DNA from: Pigoraptor vietnamica
Lineage: Eukaryota > Opisthokonta > Filasterea
Assembly (NCBI GenBank): GCA_943704525.1
Contig: CALSCQ010002537.1
Coordinates: forward strand, 1-35,170
Direction: 5' to 3'
Length of the DNA stretch: 35,170 bases
Each line of letters opens with the position of its first letter. The first letter of the stretch is position 1. Below the pieces are notes generated by a model. It worked only from the letters and a program-made list of their open reading frames with translations. It was not told the origin of the DNA and did no database searches. Shown here piece after piece: positions 1 through 11,461 of the stretch. The position numbers and the translations under genes are program-made.

Positions 1-537
1 AGTGGTGAGTCGCTGTGTTGTTCCCCCCCCTCCCCCCTCTCTCTCTCTGCGCGTGCTGTCACTCCGCATGCCTCTTTACTGCTGTGTGTGCCTTTTCTTG
101 AGATTTGAGCCCATGTCGACGCGTTTTCTCACGTCTGCTCCATTGTCCATTCGTTTTTCGCAGCATTCGCGCGCGTTTCCAAGCCAGTTGGCATCAAGGT
201 TGGACCGAGCGACGGTCACGTGTACGTTGCGAGCTATACGACGAACAGCATCCTGTGCTTCGACGCGACAGGAGGTGCGTACGTTTGTGCGCACACTATC
301 GCGACGCTTGCAGTCATGAACACATGGCTCGCAGGCTAAACTCTTCCTTTCGCAGGATTTCGTGGTGTCGCGGCGTCCGGACACGGTCTCCGGGGCCCTT
401 CGGGCATTTCCTTCGGGCCCCACGGGCGGTCGATGGCGGTGGCGTCGTACAACACGAACAAGGTCTACGTGTACAATGCAACCGCAACAACGGCGTTCGT
501 CCCTTCGGCGCAGCTGCCGCGAACGTCCCTCTCTTGA
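1..537 (+). CDS. NHL/SMP-30-like beta-propeller protein, 3' end only
   Basis: Last exons of a gene that begins left of the window. Exons read 1-4 (donor GTGAGT at 5), 164-274 and 356-537, with TGA at 535-537. The two larger exons each encode one propeller-like repeat with the same layout: a 'PxGIxxGPxGxxxxVASYxTNxxxxxxA' pattern, seen as PVGIKVGPSDGHVYVASY and then PSGISFGPHGRSMAVASY. This spacing is typical of NHL/SMP-30/Vgb-type six-bladed propellers, which are generally protein- or ligand-binding scaffolds or lactonases. No catalytic residue can be judged from two blades. The protein ends 18 residues after the last blade, with no C-terminal membrane segment. The phase of the 4-nt first exon is inferred from the junction. 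Confident as a coding 3' end; function unknown. Confidence 0.75.
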
Positions 538-758
538 CTGTGACCATAGTCTTATCGTTCGCTGCGACTTCCAACAGCCCAGCCACGTTTTCTGAGAGCA
601 TCAACGACGACGTCTGGCACATTCCCAGGCAACCTTCGGCGGTATTGAGAGCGACGAAGAGAGAGATTTGAAGCGTTTTCGTGACGGCACTTGCGCGTGT
701 GGTTGATTTGACGTTTCATATTATCATCACACGCACGCGCACGCAACGCTCCGTCCTC
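538..758. other. Convergent intergenic spacer
   Basis: Short spacer between the stop of the propeller gene (+) and the stop of the kinesin gene (-). Both 3' UTRs and polyadenylation sites must lie in these 221 bases or overlap the opposite transcript. I see no repeat and no canonical AATAAA. Confidence 0.6.
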
Positions 759-3700
759 TCAGCCGCGGAGAAGAATATAATCCGCAATCTCGTTGCGCAT
801 CGCCTCGATGCCGTCGCCGTTCGCAATGTTGCAGCGATCCGTGACGTACTGCTGCACAGACGGGTGGATGCGGTAGTTGTTCGTGCGCTTGCGGGTCTTC
901 TCCAGCAGCACGCCAAACGGCTGCGGTCCGTGCGCCTTCCCACGCGCACCCGCCGACGCAGCACCCGCGTCCTTCGACGCTTCCTCCATCATCAAATCGA
1001 TAAGCTTGCGCGGGTTGATGCCCTGAAGGCTGCGGGACGGGTCGGCGGCGACCGTGTGCGCGATAAAATCGAGAAGGTCCTGCTGGACGACCTCGGTCGC
1101 GAGGCCCACGTAGAGGAGCACGCGCGTGACGACAGGGTGAGGCTTCTCGAACAGCGCGTCGACGAGGCTGCGAGGCGAGGAGGTGGCCTTCACGGCCTGC
1201 GTGTGTGCGAGAGAAGGACGGAGGCGGTTCAGTGAAAGGCCCATCAAGCGTACTGGCACACATTATGCAAATACAGAAGAAATGGACAGCAGTTCACACG
1301 GAGTGCGCACCTTGGTCATGATGATGGGATCTTCCACCGACGCTGCAATGTTCGCGACGCTGTCCGGCTTTGCCGCGATTTCACCGAGGACGCCAAAGAG
1401 CCCGCGCTTGTCGGGCGTCACCGTGCGCATGTGCGACTGCGTGGCCACGCCGCTCTGCACCAGGCGCTTCGCAATCGGACTGTTCTTAACGAGCACTTCC
1501 AGTCGCGGCCCAACCTTCCCCACGCCACCATCCGCTCGAACGCGCCCTCCACGCACACCGGCGCGCGCCTGCGGCGACAAGGGCTTCCTCGTCGGCACGT
1601 GATCCGCGGCGTCCCCGTCAGCAGCGATCGACTTCCCGGACGCGCTGCCGATGGTAGACGATGCGCTGACAGTGGGCAAGACGGGCGCGGCCTCGACCTG
1701 TCCAGACATCGCTTCGCCGCTGTTCGCCGGCGCATCGGACTTCCCCTTCGGAGCGGCAACACCGCGCGACGACTTGCGCCGTCCAACCGAAGCCCTTCCG
1801 CTGTTCGACGCGACTGGCGCCACTGCGGGAATTGTCTGTGTCGCTTCCGTCGTCAGCAAGGGGGGAACCGAGGGGACCGCCACCGTCGCCGTCGGGACGG
1901 GTTCGGCAACTGCGCTCGCGGCCACCAGCGCGACAGCCTCGCTCTTCATGGCGGCCGTGTACGACGCCGATTTCGCCCTCACCGCCGCGCTCTTCCGCTT
2001 CCCCTTCGCCTTGGACTCCGCAGCCACTGCCGCAGCCTCCACTTGTTCCGAGAGGGGCATCGAAGGCGCGACGGCCTCAAGATACGACTGGTTGCGGTCG
2101 GGCTCGCGATCGACCATCGTCGCCACCGACCCCACAGACACGTTCGCGTCGCTAAAGCTCACATTGCGACGGTCCGTCAGGATCGAGTCATCCGCAAAGC
2201 TGACGTTCTTGCGCTCCGCAGCCGACGTGTTCTGCGCGCCCTCGCCGGGGTCCTCCTCGGCCGACACGCGCCGGCGCTTGGGTTCTGCCAGCGCGCTCTT
2301 CCGGCCGGCGCCACCGTTCTCCTTCTCGTGTTCCGCATCAATCTCGCCGAGCTTTCGCTTCGGCGAGCGCGTCTTGCGACTGCCGCGCGCAGTGCTGCGC
2401 CGAGAAAGCGCGCCCGCGCCTTCGGAGACCGTCACCGAGCTGACGTTCGCGTCCATGGCCACGTCCAGCGCCTCGTCCAGGCACGCGAGGGCATCACGCG
2501 CGGACGTAACAAGGGATGCGTTGACGGACACTTCAGTCATGGGGACGTCCGCCGCCTCCAAAGCGGGGGCGACAATTTCCATGGGGACGGGCCCCTCCGT
2601 CTGCATTTCGCTGTCGGCTGTGTCAACGGTCGCCTGCGCGGCCATCTCCGAGGACTCGCCAACGGCCTGGACAGACGCTTCGGTCGAGAAGACGCCCGCA
2701 AGGCCGGCGCGCGGCGTGTGGGGCCGCCGCGCCGTCGACACCGTCTCCATCTGACGAATGGGATAGACATGTTGTTGGTTAGCAGTGCATGACGAGAAGA
2801 CTCGCGACAGGCCAGCGCGTTTGAGGAGCAGACAAAAATCTGTGCAACACACGCAAATGAAGGCGCAGGCATACCTTCGCCTCGCTCTTCAGCCGCGCCA
2901 TCTCGAGGTTCCGCGACTGCAGCATGCCCCGGATCATTTCGTCGTGGTTTGCGCGCTCGGCAGCAAGGTCGCGCTCCAGTTGCTCCACGCGCGCCTTGGC
3001 TTCGGCGAGTTGGGCGACGAGAAGGGCCTCGCTCGATCGGAACCCATCGACGGCAGCGCCGAGCGCTTCTGCACGCGAGAGCGCCTCTTCCATTGACGCC
3101 TGTGAAAAGTGCAGTGTCCGGTCAGTACTCATGAAGGCCCTTTTCGCTTCACACTTGCTTGCTACAAGACATACTCTTTCGCCGAATTCCAATGTCGCGC
3201 GATCAAAAACCAACCTCCGCAGCCTTCTCAACAGCGATGACGTGCGCAAACGGACTCGTCGCCGCCTCGGTCGCCGCCGCCTTGATGGCGCTCACGTGCG
3301 CGTTCTCCGGCCCTTCGGGAACAGCAAAGGCGACGCGGGAGCGCGTGCCTGCGCGCTTCTTGGCGCTTTGGAGCGCGCGGGTCTGAATGTCGGCCCTGCG
3401 GTCGAACGTTCGGATTATAAGCGACAGAGAGAGACGCCGCGCACATCCAAACGTAAACGCTCCGGGCAGACCCGCGCATAAGCAGATAGCGCCTACTTCG
3501 CACCTGCGCTCCGTCCTCTCCTCGCACGCGTCGTTGGACTCTGCGATGACGTTCTTGAACGACGCCTCCATCTGCTTGAGCTGCTCAGCCATCTCACGGG
3601 CAGCCTCCTCGCGGACCTCCGACTCGACGCGCGCAACCTCGTCGGCGTGTTCCCTGCGAGCGCAAATGCATTGCCGACGTCAACGCTCAGGGCCCGCAGC

Positions 3701-6116
3701 CGCGTACATTTCGCTCCCTTTCCCCTCTCGAGCAAACACCGCTGCAATCACTGCGAGACGCATCGTCGACCACCATAAAATTTGTGGCTCGTAAGTCCCA
3801 CTCACCGCTTGAGCATGTCCAGTTGGTCAAACAGCGCGTCATTCTCCTTCTCCAGCTCGTCAATGTACTCCTCGTACTTTGTGCACTGCGCAGAGAGGGC
3901 GGAGAGTTGAAGCTCACTCGCTCCGCTTGAAGGCGCAGCCGCCGTCCCCGCCGCGGGAGCCTCGGCAGTCGCCGCCACCGCAGCGCGCCGCCGTGTCTGG
4001 ACGCGCGCCCCAATCTCGGCGGTTGTCTTGACCTGCGCGTGGGGCGAACAGAAGACATCGATGTTAACAACACGTCACCAAAGCAGCAGCCACAGAACCG
4101 GCCTGACACGCCCACGCACGCGCAGAACCACGTCCACATCGCAGCGGCCCATCCACCGACCTGCTTCGCAACGGCGGAGAGGCGCATGACCTTGGCCGTC
4201 TCCACATAGTCCGCCGCGCTCTGCCCCGCGTTGACGACCATGACGGCCTTGCCGGTGCCGCGGAGAAAGTTGTGCAGCAGGAGCGTGAGCTTGCTGTCGC
4301 TGCGTGCGCGAGAGGCGAGAGGAACGGGGTCTCAGCCAACTCTCACGCTCACGAATGAAAGATGAACAAACAAAAGGAAGAAATCTGTCACTGCAGCTTA
4401 TGCCCACCGGAAGGGGACGACTTCCTGCTTTGCCGGGTGCAGTTGGTTGCTGCGAAGCGTCTCAATGCACCGCGCGAGCGTCATGAGAGAAGTGTTGATG
4501 TGCCCAGCCTCCTTCAGCTGTGCCCCGCGGTTGTGCGTGCGGTTCGCGCGCTCCGAACCCGCGAGGTCCACAAACGTGAGCACCGAGACGGTGGGCTGGG
4601 CGCCGGACTTGGGGATGGCCATCAGGCGAATGGTGAGGACGCCGTGGCTGCGGCTCGACTCCTGGTTGAGGATGGTCGCGGCAACGCGCCGGTTGCGCTG
4701 GCCGTACCTGGGCGCAGAAATTGGGGAAAAAATAAGTACGACTGTTGATAGTGAAGCTCTGTTAATGCGTGGATGTTACATGTGAGCAGTGTGGCAAAAT
4801 GCGCCGTGGCAATCCGGTGTTACGCATGCGGTGTTATGCACTAACGCACTCGCACGCACCTGAGCACGGCGTAGGCCTCCTCGGGGCTCCGCACGAGAAT
4901 TTCGCGCGCGCCCTCCACGCAAAAGTGATGCTCCCTGTCTTGCATCATCTTGAGGACCTGGCGGCGCTTCACGGGGAGCGTCGCCACCGCCGGCGACAGG
5001 AGATCGTACACAAATTCGTTGTAGATCTCGGTGTAAGAGACGTACACGGCGTACGCACAGTCCTCCGCGACAGGCACCGTGCGCGAGTCGCACACGGTGG
5101 GGGGCACGGAATACTCGTCGTCCGCGCCGAGCTCCGCGATCACCGTCATGTTCAGCATCGAGAGATTGACAATACCCGGCGCCTCCTTGTTTGCAGGCTG
5201 CGCGGCCGTCTGTCCCTGCGGCTGGAGGGGGAGTGTCGGCTTCGCCGCGCCTCGCATGGGCGTCGGAGGCACGCCGGCGTCGCGACGCTGCTGCAGCACG
5301 GCCTCCTTGAGCGCCTGAATTGGATCGCGGCCGTTGAGGACCTCGTCGCGGAGGGCGTGATCCACGCGCTCGCGCGCAGCGCCGTCGGCGAAAGTGTCGA
5401 ACGACGAGAAGTGCAGGGGTCGGTGGCGCGCGTCGGGCTGGGGAAAGGTGGAGGTTGGGTTAGTGCGTAGCAGAGACTTTTTTGTTATTGACAGCAAGCA
5501 TGTTACAGTGCGTCGTGCGCGCTACGAAACCCACCCCCGCCACCTTGCCCCGAATGCTGTTGAAGAGGACATCAAGCGCGCGGGGGAGCACGCCGGCGTC
5601 GCCCTTCGTTCCCTGAATGGTGAACGTCTTGCCGGAATTCGTGATGCCGTACGCGAACATAAGGCCGTTGCGGCCGCGTGCGAGGTCTGCGACGAGCGGC
5701 AGCGCCGTGTTCTCGAAAAAGTCTGCCTGGGTCGTCTCTGGCGCGAACACGCGCGAGAAAAAGTAGTGCTGCGCGTCTTTGCCGTTCCTCGCGCCGTCCG
5801 GCGGAAGAAGCGTGACCCTGTTCTCGGCGGTTTCGTACTCCACGCATCCTCTCTCGGCCCTGCCGCCAACGTCCAGCGAGAGGGGCTTGAGGCGCAGGAA
5901 CACGCGAATGGGCTCACGTCCGTCCACAGGGACCTCGGGGATTGCCTGGAGTGTTCCATTGAGAGCGTCCGTGACGGTCGCGTTCAGCTTCCCCTTCGTT
6001 GTGGCCGTGTCGGGGCTGAAAGACAGTTGTCGACGGATGGCCGCGACCGACTGCTCGTCATCGCCGCCGTCCGCCGCGACGTCATCGACATCGTCCGCAT
6101 TAAAGGGGCTGTCCAT
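759..6116 (-). CDS. KIF20: Kinesin-6 (KIF20/MKLP2-like) motor protein
   Basis: Ten exons on the minus strand: 6116-5544, 5437-4860, 4707-4408, 4299-4161, 4032-3806, 3653-3504, 3395-3215, 3099-2875, 2750-1311, 1196-759. They total 4251 nt (1416 aa) with all phases consistent. The motor spans about residues 68-530: beta-1 RVFLRLKPL (71-79), P-loop GITNSGKT (157-164) with TIQG, SYTEIYNEF (about 325-333), switch I SSRSH (401-405), switch II DLAGSE (431-436). The NSGKT P-loop and the long insert of roughly 130 residues before the EIYNE strand are hallmarks of kinesin-6, closest to KIF20. These motors bundle midzone microtubules in cytokinesis. Residues about 535-790 are coiled-coil-like. Exon 9 (792-1271) is disordered, with NLS-like KRK and PKRRR clusters. 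Exon 10 (1272-1416) is a separate, more ordered C-terminal module I do not recognise. The start is the first ATG ahead of the motor. Confidence 0.9.
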
Positions 6117-6689
6117 GTCTGTAAATGTGTGAGAGAGTGCGTAGATGTGTTACGGGCACATGTGTTGCGGGCACATAGCCCTTTAAGCGTCTCTGTCACG
6201 CGTGCTTGCTGATTGAACACATGCGAAGTGGTTCAAAATTTGAATTTTCGCGCCAGGAGTCACGTGACGCCACAAGAGGCGTAACGAGTGGTGAGTAACG
6301 GACACACACATTTTCCATAGTGAAATAAAGAAAAGATTAAATTGAGAAACCTCCATACATTTTCCATAGTAAAATAAAGAAACAAACCGTTCTACAATAA
6401 ATCCATACATTCGCCATAGTGAGATTGATTTAGGAAAGGCGCAAGTGTTTGTCGTGACAAATTGCGTGAACTTCATACATTTTCCATAGTGAAATAAAGA
6501 AAAAAGAAAAAAAATAAAAGGCACTTCGAGTGTCAACAACAAGCGGGCGTGTGTGTGTGTGTGGGTCTCACTCACTGGCGACCACCGCTCGAATCCCACT
6601 GGCGGCGGCGTGAAACCGGAGATCGCCACCGATTCAGGCCCCCCGGCGGCCGGTGCCAGTACTTCGTGTCGGACGTGGTCGTCGTGAAA
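6117..6689. promoter_or_regulatory. Divergent promoter region (kinesin / Cys-rich receptor)
   Basis: 573-base spacer between two start codons that face away from each other, so it should hold both promoters. The middle (about 6300-6530) is markedly AT-rich compared with the flanks and carries four copies of one motif, listed separately. A perfect palindrome GTCACGTGAC lies at 6259-6268, about 145 bases upstream of the kinesin ATG. No gene is seen inside. Promoter function is inferred from position only. Confidence 0.6.
6309..6502. repeat. Four-copy 25-nt AT-rich promoter motif
   Basis: The core TTTTCCATAGTGAAATAA followed by AGAAA occurs at 6309-6333, 6358-6382 and 6478-6502. A diverged copy (CATTCGCCATAGTGAGATT) lies at 6408-6429. 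Copy starts are 49, 50 and 70 bases apart. Copies 2-4 are also preceded by CATA. Spacer sequences between copies are not similar, so this looks like a repeated site rather than a simple tandem duplication. Confidence 0.85.
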
Positions 6690-9600
6690 ATGCGCGCACG
6701 AGCAATCGGTGTCGCCGTGGTCGCCGGTGAGTTGGCCCCCTCCGGGCGAAATTGTATATAATCTGATAGGATGTGCTTCTGATAAGTGCATTCAGTGTTC
6801 GGTCGACGTGTGCTTTTTCCCTCCTTATTCTTTGGCGTGCCGCACGGCGCAGTACCATGACATTGTGTTGTGTTCTCCGGGCCACCCGGCGCAGTTTCAG
6901 TTGGCACGTCGACTGTTTCAGAGCGGCAGCCCGAGTATTAGTATTATAGCCAATTTCGCACTGATCAGCTGAGATGGCGCCGTCCGAGTCACGGCTGACA
7001 CTGCGGGAACGCACTGTTGGCCCTTTGCAGTGGCGTTCATCCTTGTCGTCATCCCAACAGTCGCCGGCGCCAACACTGCGTGCGGCAGCCGGTATGACTC
7101 GACGCTACAGGCGTGCCGGGCGAATGGGGTACGTCTTCGTCTGCTGCATCATTCTGATGCCGGGGCTGTAACTGCTTTAGTTAGTACAGTTTGCTCGCTC
7201 GTTTTGTAGAACTGACGGCGCTGTTGTGTGTGACGTGTGTGTGTGTGCGTATGTTTGAAATTCGCGTCCGTCATTGATGTTTTGCCAGTGGAACCCGTCG
7301 GTGTGTGTTTGGAGTGTTGGTCAGTGTCCACTCGGCGTGTCAATGCATTACTGATGCATATGGCAGTGAGAGAATGTGCGTGCCGGTGCCGTGTGTCGTG
7401 TGTGCGTGTGCGTGTGCCGGCCAGCCGAGCAGCCGAGCGCCGGTGTGTGTGTGTGTGTGTGTGTCAGTGTGTGTGTGTGTGTGTGTCAGTGTGTGTGCGT
7501 GCGTGTATGTGTGCCGTGTGCTGGCGCCGCGTGCCGTGTGTCATGTTCAGTCAAAATACCAATATCTGATGCGACTATTTGAGTTCGGCTCGGCGCTCAG
7601 TCACCGTGAGTACTGAATCATCCTGACCAGGGCACCAGCTCACCGCATTGAGTGCGCCGTTGTCGTTGCAGAATGCCAGCGATGCGTGTTGCTCGCAGTA
7701 CGGCGATTTTATGCGCAACGACCCATGCTGCACGGGCTTTCCGGAAGTGTCCGCGCAGTGCTTGTCGATAGCCATTTACCTTCAGTAAGTTACGGCTCCA
7801 GCTGCTGTGAGGCGTACTGCCGCTATGCTTCCGCAATATGAGACAGTCTGTGGCTAACTTGCGGCCGTTAACATTTGCGGCTTGTGTACGGTCACTGCTG
7901 CCACTGCATGCACGAACATTATCAACTGAATATGTTCACATATCCCTAAGCTCCAGTCAGCTGCCGCATGAAGCATATGCACACCCGTGGCTGACACTTG
8001 CCGCGCCCGGTTTTACTGCGCCGCAGGTCGCCCTGCTGTGGCGAATATCAAGCCAGGCAGAATCGCCTGAACTTTAAGTGCCCTGACGACGAGTTTATAT
8101 TTCCGGGTGGACCGCCGCAGAAACCAGCCGATATGGCGAATTGCTGCGACGAGTTCCTGTATAAGATCCCAAAGGACCGGTGCTACATCCCACCGCAGGA
8201 CAACCCTTTCACTGCGTGAGTTCGCGGTAACGCTGCTAGCTGAAATTGTTATTCGCTGGCGGGCTTTATCCAGACGGACATTGAACTGACCACACGCGAC
8301 TCGGCTGCCCATCGCGTACTGAAGCACCCCTTCAGTCATTCGCGCCGGCACCCAGTACGGAAGACTGTTTCTACTATGTGACAGTACGTACTGCGAGTTT
8401 CTCGACACTAACTGACGGCACTGTACTTCAGGGGCACAACACGGCTTTGCAATGCGCTTGTGGCAAGCTGCACGGCCGCGGGCTTTGAGTACGCCAGCGC
8501 AATTAAGCGGTGCGAGGGAGGTCTTACGGACGACTGCTGTGACGCCATTGCCATCAAGATGTACAACAAGTGTTGCGACCAACAGTGTAAGGATACGCTG
8601 ATGCGGTGAGTGCCGGTCCGATCAGATGGCGCTTGTGTTGCGCGGCCGGGTCTGATGGCCGGGATTCAGTTGCTGTGAGTCAGGGGTCACTTGATAATGT
8701 ATAACTGAATAGGGCCCGGCAGTTGTTAATACCACACACATGGCGCCACGAACTGTTGTGAGCAAGCCATCCGCCTGTGCACTTCAGTCACAGTTCCAAA
8801 CGCCAGGCATTGCTGGCGGAGCCACTGCCGAACGATCCGTCTGATCACTGACATTGACAAGTATCACGTGCGGTACACAAGTGACTTATTTTTTGACGTC
8901 CGACGCTTCGTGTCATGCTTTATTGCGCAGATATGCTTTTGCGTGCGATGCCAAAGTTGGAAAGGGTGAGTCATTATCGCACCGCAGCACTGCAAACTGC
9001 ATCTCATTGGCCGGCCGGCCACCGGTCTCAGTGACCTGAGTCGGCTTGGCTGTTACTGCGACAGTTGTGTGCGCTGACCAGTCGGCAGTAACGCATAACA
9101 CCTCGCCCGTTGACTGTCGCGCCTGAGCGCCCTCGCCTGACACACGAACACGTGCACACACACACACACACACAACACGTGCGCACACACACACATGAGA
9201 CATGTACATACACACACGGCCCGCGCACACAGTCACACATGACACACAGCACACACACACACTAAGGCGCACACTGATGTGTCAGCACACACAAACGTTG
9301 ACTCACTCGCTTACTCGCTCACACACTGACACACACACAAACACGCACAAAGTGTCACACACACTCACCGGCGGAACACGTGCACACTGATGGACACGCA
9401 CACTGCAGCTGAAAAACAAACAATCAACGCTCGGCTGAGTACGGTCACGGATTCGCACTTGTCTGACGATCTGTTGCAACATTTGGCGCAGACACGGCGT
9501 GTAATGACGACTACATCTCGTACAAGTCGAATTACTTCCTTATGGACGCAATCGCCTCCTGCCAGACGTACGACTCGACTGTTTCCCCACCAAGGTCTTA

Positions 9601-11461
9601 TCCCAACTGCGGCGCAAAGTGCCTGTCGGCCGTGCAGAAGGCCTCAACGACACAGTGCATGCAGCAGCTGTGCATCACTGCCATGCTGTACGCGAAGCTG
9701 CCCGCACGGTGGTACTGCGACCCGGCGAAAGACTTCGCAAACCTGGGTATTCCGGCCTGTGCGCTCGAATCCCTCACGTACGGTGGGCTGAGCAACGATC
9801 CCGCCGTTCTCCGAAGCACCGCCAGCACGAAAATCAGCGACAGCAAGGCCGGTGAGTTTGGACACCTGCGACTGAAAATCCATATTTATTGTCTGGCCAG
9901 CCACAGACTGCCGGTCGGGTGCAGCCACGTGACCCTTGCGGCCGGCGTAGTGTCTGCCCCTGCGCCGCACATGCATGTGTGGCACCTGCGTGTGCTTGCT
10001 GGGGGTAGTGGTTCAGTTGACGGGGTATTGGCAGAGGCTCGTTGACAAACACACATGGTCGGCTTTGTCGAACGGTGGGATCCAACGTGGGTTTTTGCGC
10101 AGTGTCCACGATGGGCGACATAACGACCGACGGCGCCACGGTTACGATCGGTCCCAACACATACATCGGCGTCACCATTCGTATGGCCGTCGCTCGCGTG
10201 GAGGCCATCGCGGACAAGATTGTTCTCCCCGGTGGGTTGACTGGCCACTGCGCGGTTGGTGGCGCCGGTTGGGACGCCGACGGATACTGTAGCGCACTTG
10301 CCGCTGAGCACGACTGTTCTTGTGAATCCTCGGCATGGTGCGGGACTGAGCCGGTTAGATCTCTGATCCGTGACATCGGCCAAGTGGACTGTCTGCCGGA
10401 AAAGACTCGCCGGCGTGCATATGCATTGGATTGTGACGTCTTTTGACCATGCGTCTCCACTCGTCGCAGGCGGCGTGCGTGGCGCGCAGGCCAAGGCCAG
10501 CCTTGCTTCGGACATTGTGTCTCTCACCCCGCACGGTCTCAAGTTCAACAGCACGGTGACGATTACGTTCAAGCCAAAGGTCAACTATTACGGCACGCAG
10601 ACGCGCCTGTGTCCGGTGCGTGCGGATGGCGTCGATATGACCTCCGACAACCAGTTCCTTATGCTCGAGTGCCCTGCGGCTGGGCTCCCTGTCAACGCAG
10701 ACGGCTCGGTCAAAGTTGAGGTAATTGGCACACGGCGACAGCCCCTGCTAACTAGGCTCCGAGTGTGCCGAAATATGCCTGAGTAGGCAGCGGGCGTCTC
10801 GCGCACACTGCACATTGTCTCGTCCGCCACCTGCCCCGTACACTCGCTGTCAATGGGGAAGATCAGACATCGGCACAAGCTAACTCTCTCGCTGTTTCTA
10901 TCTCACAAACTTCCACACATACAACAACACAATCTCGTGCGGCAGCTGAGGGGTTTCTCGGCCTACGCTGTGGCGATTATCGCGCCTACCGGCGGCGACA
11001 GTGGCACCGGCGGCACGGGCGGCACGGGAGGCACGGGCGGCACGGGAGGCACGGGCGGCACGGGAGGCACGGGCGGCACGGGCGGCACGGGAGGCACGGG
11101 AGGCACCGGCGGCACGGGCGGCACGGGAGGCACGGGAGGCACCGGCGGCACGGGCGGCACGGGAGGCACGGGAGGCACGGGAGGCACGGGAGGCACGGGA
11201 GGCACCGGCGGCACGGGCGGCACGGGCGGCACGGGCGCCACTGGCAGCGGCGGAAGCGGTGCCTTCAGTGGCCAGGCGGGCGGGTCCAGCAGCAGCTCGA
11301 ACGTCGGTGCCATTGTTGGCGGCGTTGTCGGCGGCGTCGTGGGTCTTGCGCTCGCTGTCGGCCTGTTCGTCATGTGGCGCCGTCGCTCTGCTGGCAATAC
11401 GGGCCGGCACAGTGGGTCCCAGGGAGACCTCGGCATCATCATGAACAAGACTTTCGCGTAA
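6690..11461 (+). CDS. Cys-rich type I membrane protein with ZU5-like domain and Gly-Gly-Thr stalk
   Basis: Eleven exons: 6690-6726, 7031-7128, 7672-7784, 8027-8215, 8432-8605, 8931-8965, 9492-9851, 10103-10231, 10470-10720, 10787-10837, 10946-11461. They total 1953 nt (650 aa), with phase kept at every junction. Residues 1-26 form a signal peptide split by intron 1. Residues 27-335 are a Cys-rich ectodomain with six CC pairs (CCSQ, CCTG, CCGE, CCDE, CCDA, CCDQQC). Residues 336-490 resemble ZU5-type beta modules (SLTPHGLKFNSTVTITF, then GFSAYAVAI). Residues 500-574 are about 25 Thr-Gly-Gly triplets. A glycine-zipper-like membrane segment (599-623) is followed by RRR and a 27-residue tail. A cell-surface protein of unknown ligand is inferred. 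Least certain is the 10787-10837 exon, because intron 10 (108 nt) is open and in frame. Confidence 0.8.
7441..7512. repeat. (TG)n microsatellite, intron 2 of the Cys-rich gene
   Basis: Two near-pure TG runs separated by CAG, inside the 543-nt intron 7129-7671. The rest of that intron is also TG-rich (from about 7205). I see no coding exon in it that keeps phase. Confidence 0.9.
9156..9390. repeat. Degenerate (CA)n tract, intron 6 of the Cys-rich gene
   Basis: CA-rich stretch with interruptions, within the 526-nt intron 8966-9491. It is composition-biased, not coding. Confidence 0.85.
11006..11230 (+). repeat. Coding 9-bp minisatellite, (Thr-Gly-Gly) x ~25
   Basis: Tandem 9-mers of the form AC(G/C)GG(C/A)GGC encode Thr-Gly-Gly triplets in the juxtamembrane stalk of the Cys-rich protein. 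Third-base variants (GGA or GGC, ACG or ACC) form higher-order patterns, which suggests expansion by unequal exchange or slippage while the frame was kept. Thr at every third position could carry O-linked sugar; that is inference. Confidence 0.95.

Noticed and set aside
759-2750. Kinesin tail as a separate gene
   Set aside because: The 2751-2874 intron joins in phase to the coiled-coil exons and no independent promoter or better start is seen. Kept as one gene, though RNA data would settle it.
1431-2792. Long plus-strand open frame (about 450 codons) across the kinesin tail
   Set aside because: It is antisense to kinesin exon 9, Arg/His-rich with no family signature, and is explained by GC-rich codon shadowing.
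6259-6268. CLEAR-type GTCACGTGAC upstream of the kinesin as a lysosomal control site
   Set aside because: The match is exact, but CACGTG occurs about 20 times in this window, including in exons, and a mitotic kinesin is not a lysosomal gene.
7237-7616. VCVC-type small proteins in TG repeats
   Set aside because: They are translations of a microsatellite within intron 2 of the Cys-rich gene.
8366-8393. Possible extra exon (coding TEDCFYYVT) between exons 4 and 5 of the Cys-rich gene
   Set aside because: It looks Cys-rich, but its length (28 nt) breaks the phase into exon 5. Skipping it restores the frame.
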